Positions 62,501 to 64,000 of a stretch of DNA of 64,000 nt are shown one piece after another (the first letter of the stretch is position 1; each line of letters starts with the position of its first letter). The position numbers and the translations under genes were made by a program. Where the stretch lies: contig NZ_JABRVS010000001.1 in the NCBI RefSeq assembly GCF_013248905.1, forward strand, positions 1,612,001 through 1,676,000, in the 5' to 3' direction. The notes beneath the pieces are model-generated. The model was not told the origin of the DNA. It saw nothing but the letters and a program-made list of their open reading frames with translations, and made no database searches. The stretch comes from Shewanella sp. VB17 (GTDB lineage Bacteria; Pseudomonadota; Gammaproteobacteria; Enterobacterales; Shewanellaceae).

Positions 62501-62811
62501 CCAATACATGGGAGCCTTGGAGTCATGAGTTATCTGGCCAGTGGCGCTTACTTAGTGGCCTTGAACAGCCATTAACATTGGGCTTGCCCATCTACCCCAA
62601 TGAGCAAAATGCCCAGCACAATATTGCCATTGAGCTGCATTATCGTCCATCGGTGCACAGTGATGATGTGGAGATTATTCGTTTTCAAACATCGCAACTA
62701 AACCAATCACAGCAATTAACGGCGGTGAAAATGTTTAAAACGGCCCAACTTAATGCGCCATTAGTGGCGTTAAATTATGACTCTCTCACGGGAGAAGCGC
62801 TGAATGAATAA
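59503..62811 (+). CDS. vasX: VasX-family pore-forming T6SS effector
   Basis: A 1102-residue protein. The N-terminal region (PVAPCPLMKKAVQLIPLRYGLVERL...LGIRLLRDGWLYIV) is the VasX/BTH_I2691-type delivery domain. The middle is helical with coiled-coil stretches (SLKNLKRETRKQIRTKGK). The C-terminal part contains four hydrophobic segments (from ~723, ~770, ~804 and ~895), the colicin-like pore module of VasX. It would insert in the inner membrane of target cells and dissipate the membrane potential. Intact, and translated with vasW by a 4-bp overlap. The length matches VasX (~1085). Confidence 0.88.
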   Translation: MSSPNDAAKAGRNKEADNPVAPCPLMKKAVQLIPLRYGLVERLSPTDIKLPYKTESKPLGIRLLRDGWLYIVVGDTADAILHEYRIENGMITQLLWSQNEVSADIRNQNVGEASLIFEKKALLFATYSELQWTAAKCAQVIKSPIERKHFMQSVSLSGVNAVKGAKNLLTPIQAQTWLAEASEQASTEVPPQGAFDDEFTDYAWEHKALFSATLLDTLKGTVNCEHENDYLYLVLNDDIGVLRDLASHQDLVVGWISQWAENKTVNQQYAEGCYIETQLEMTPEDIDNSPLLTNSAFENAKTELTATHKEAIADWIALKQQGDDINEEKQFAKLKQLLGPELADKYEPLILDLEQTHDESLNGVPWWKVLDENVGALGIKDVITQTAMEAFLTQQREHLARWDQRLDLITQDRINFLDKFYQSAWYFDPNQSQQVLEALSTEYSCIKDICRTDKATEMVTALFNDKPWLIYPAFYTLPLANSAVLQEQILTKIKEIKISMDAEASVADVNNISVQLNGLVSNDLHTMGLINGVDEAVTHFHQINHTVYSPVHQLALAGEAQTLFNGLNQSQNIDPNKILRNLPNATWLSVLAAHESTGTRVEFATKDEVKAFKADSAEALRLRQKNTSLKNLKRETRKQIRTKGKTQQRLSRIAELDNEFRSNQARLAQLEPALAKNMTPLGDGPSRVGFKLTGLSAPQLNELKLLAQDQSKKVNTRLFPRDMLAGLSVLIAFYQLNNARTVVSSYFTEGSKVSVANLGQSLSSALGASFGAAQALYAARDMAALKAFTSASQQLAYGASLGRMTGILGAFTYFYSGISSIIKASSAIVDLLKGYQSGNQALILKSALNLGAESSLTAINGVALARTMVIVQNVLKSSGELRAIAWAANSGKLLSIGIRANLLGIAVSALQLAGTVWYNRSQLNDYLRWVKTSSWGIAPSGDSLAQGELALARIVAKPSIEFKVVDKGAVLVVSMPGCTARELNQADIKLAAYWQIDLRTNTWEPWSHELSGQWRLLSGLEQPLTLGLPIYPNEQNAQHNIAIELHYRPSVHSDDVEIIRFQTSQLNQSQQLTAVKMFKTAQLNAPLVALNYDSLTGEALNE

Positions 62812-62891
62812 GCCTCAAGCACAATGTTAGTCAGGTGATTGATACCCTCATTATTATCATTCACTATCGTAATAAATCGACAGGAGCTTAT

Positions 62892-64000
62892 GTGAGTAAC
62901 AAAAAAACCAACAATCAATCAAGCGACGGGCTCGATGTCAGCAATCATCCCCCCACCGCAGGTGAAACGCGCAGTATCCCCTTGGGCCAAGCGCTGTTTT
63001 TATCGCCGCTACCCCTGCCCACCACCCAGGGCGGGGGGCTGGATATTAATGGCAGTTTTTTAGCCGTCAATGAGGTTTATTTAGACATTGGTACGAGTAA
63101 CCGCGATAAAGACTTTCAAGTACAGTTAGGCACTTCAGTGTTAAGTTCGTTTGCTTTATTTTGTTTATTTTTGACTTTGTTTGTTATTTATGCTGAAGGA
63201 GTAAGAGACGGTTATGCCCACAGTTATGCCGAATATACAGTGATGGTGTTGCAGGATGATGTGTACCCTGTTTTATTCGGAATTGGGATCGGCACCTTCC
63301 TCTTGTTGACCTCGACTATTTTGTATAGTACCTACCAAAAGTCCAGCCAGCGGCCAATCCGTTTTAACCGCCAACGGCGGGAGGTGTGTTATTTCCCTGA
63401 TAGTAGCGACAGGGCGGTGATTTGTCCGTGGGAGTCGTTAATCACTTGGATTGCCAGCAGCAGCGGCACAACGGGCAGCAATATCATGACCACTTACACC
63501 TTTGGCATGGCCATAGAAGATAAGGAAAAGGATATGTATTGGTTTATTCGTCAACCCGTGATCAATGTGCTTAGCGCCCAAGCGCAGTGGGAGGCGATCC
63601 GAGACTTTATGGAACAAGGCCCGCAACATTGCCCCGCTCAAACTGAGCATACTGGCCGCCACACCTTTGATGAAAAGCGCACAGAATTACACCGTAAATT
63701 TAAACATGGGCCAAGATATTGGTTTAAATTTTCTCAGTTTGAATGGTCAATTTCTTATACTGGCGTTGCGTGGTTTTATATTTGGAATGTGTTGTGTTGG
63801 TGGAAATTCCCCTATTATGTTGCCGAATGGGATTTACAGTTTTCGATGAAAAAAATGCCAGCGAGTATTGAAGCTTGGTCATCAACACTTGCCGAAGACG
63901 AATGGGCTAAGCCGAGCGAGGAGTTACGGGTACAAACGGCCAAAATGGAAACTCATTTAGCCGCAGGCAAGGGATTTACAGATTTCTTTACTGAGACAAA
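62892..64000 (+). CDS. DUF6708-like membrane protein, candidate immunity to the VasX effector (partial)
   Basis: From GTG 62892 (GGAG 5 nt upstream; the nearby ATG is followed directly by TGA) the frame is open to the window end, at least 369 residues. Membrane helices lie near residues 82-100 and 125-145, with a third hydrophobic stretch near 285-305. The soluble part has RFNRQRREVCYFPDS and VICPWESLITWIAS, the pattern I associate with the DUF6708 family found beside T6SS effectors. Its place right after vasX equals that of tsiV2 in V. cholerae. Immunity is inferred from position; the C-terminus is outside the window. Confidence 0.65.
   Translation, partial: MSNKKTNNQSSDGLDVSNHPPTAGETRSIPLGQALFLSPLPLPTTQGGGLDINGSFLAVNEVYLDIGTSNRDKDFQVQLGTSVLSSFALFCLFLTLFVIYAEGVRDGYAHSYAEYTVMVLQDDVYPVLFGIGIGTFLLLTSTILYSTYQKSSQRPIRFNRQRREVCYFPDSSDRAVICPWESLITWIASSSGTTGSNIMTTYTFGMAIEDKEKDMYWFIRQPVINVLSAQAQWEAIRDFMEQGPQHCPAQTEHTGRHTFDEKRTELHRKFKHGPRYWFKFSQFEWSISYTGVAWFYIWNVLCWWKFPYYVAEWDLQFSMKKMPASIEAWSSTLAEDEWAKPSEELRVQTAKMETHLAAGKGFTDFFTET

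Overview
The window looks like a chromosomal segment of a marine Shewanella. It has about 40-45% G+C by eye. The gene order gltBD / hptA / oxyR / cyaC / mutH / rppH / ptsP / thyA / nhaA / nhaR / nadB / rpoE-rseABC / lepA-lepB-rnc-era-recO-pdxJ-acpS is typical of that genus, and many proteins align by eye, from memory, with E. coli or Vibrio homologues. No rRNA, tRNA or CRISPR array was seen.

Layout. 1-2254: betBA (glycine betaine synthesis), betA running off the left edge. 2757-8621: gltBD glutamate synthase. 9259-12886: Arc phosphotransfer protein HptA, OxyR, the membrane class III adenylate cyclase CyaC, and MutH. 12887-13582: an AT-rich gap with several DnaA boxes next to mutH, a candidate DARS2-like site. 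13583-21215: rppH, ptsP, a frameshifted TSUP transporter gene, thyA (no lgt between ptsP and thyA), and nhaA with a small periplasmic protein and nhaR. 21311-26793: sdhE-ygfX, nadB, and the sigma-E operon with its autoregulatory promoter. 26895-33478: the lepA-to-acpS housekeeping run.

33479-46041 is accessory and AT-rich: hypothetical genes, an orphan YopT/C58-like cysteine protease candidate, SDR and RidA genes, a Mpo1-like gene, two tandem minus-strand small RNA candidates behind sigma-E-type promoters, a membrane GGDEF protein, an IS1111-group IS110 element nested in REP-like repeats beside a RAYT gene, long direct repeats, a broken copy of the metH 3' end, and a DUF2569 gene.

46042-55249: metH and, divergent from it, a corrinoid salvage set (cobC with a lost catalytic motif, btuD, btuC, cobQ, cobO). 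The pairing makes sense because MetH needs cobalamin. 55560-64000: a type VI secretion auxiliary cluster in the order of the Vibrio cholerae hcp-2 cluster (hcp, vgrG, DUF4123 adaptor vasW, pore-forming effector vasX, candidate immunity gene). It is preceded by a clear sigma-54 promoter and three palindromes that could bind an enhancer-binding protein.

Strongest leads: (1) the sigma-E small RNA pair at 38271-38674; (2) the DARS2-like DnaA-box region; (3) the hcp sigma-54 promoter with its palindromes; (4) the IS1111 insertion whose ends and two-module guide RNA can be read directly; (5) the orphan C58-like protease. All function calls come from reading translations and recalling families. No search was run.
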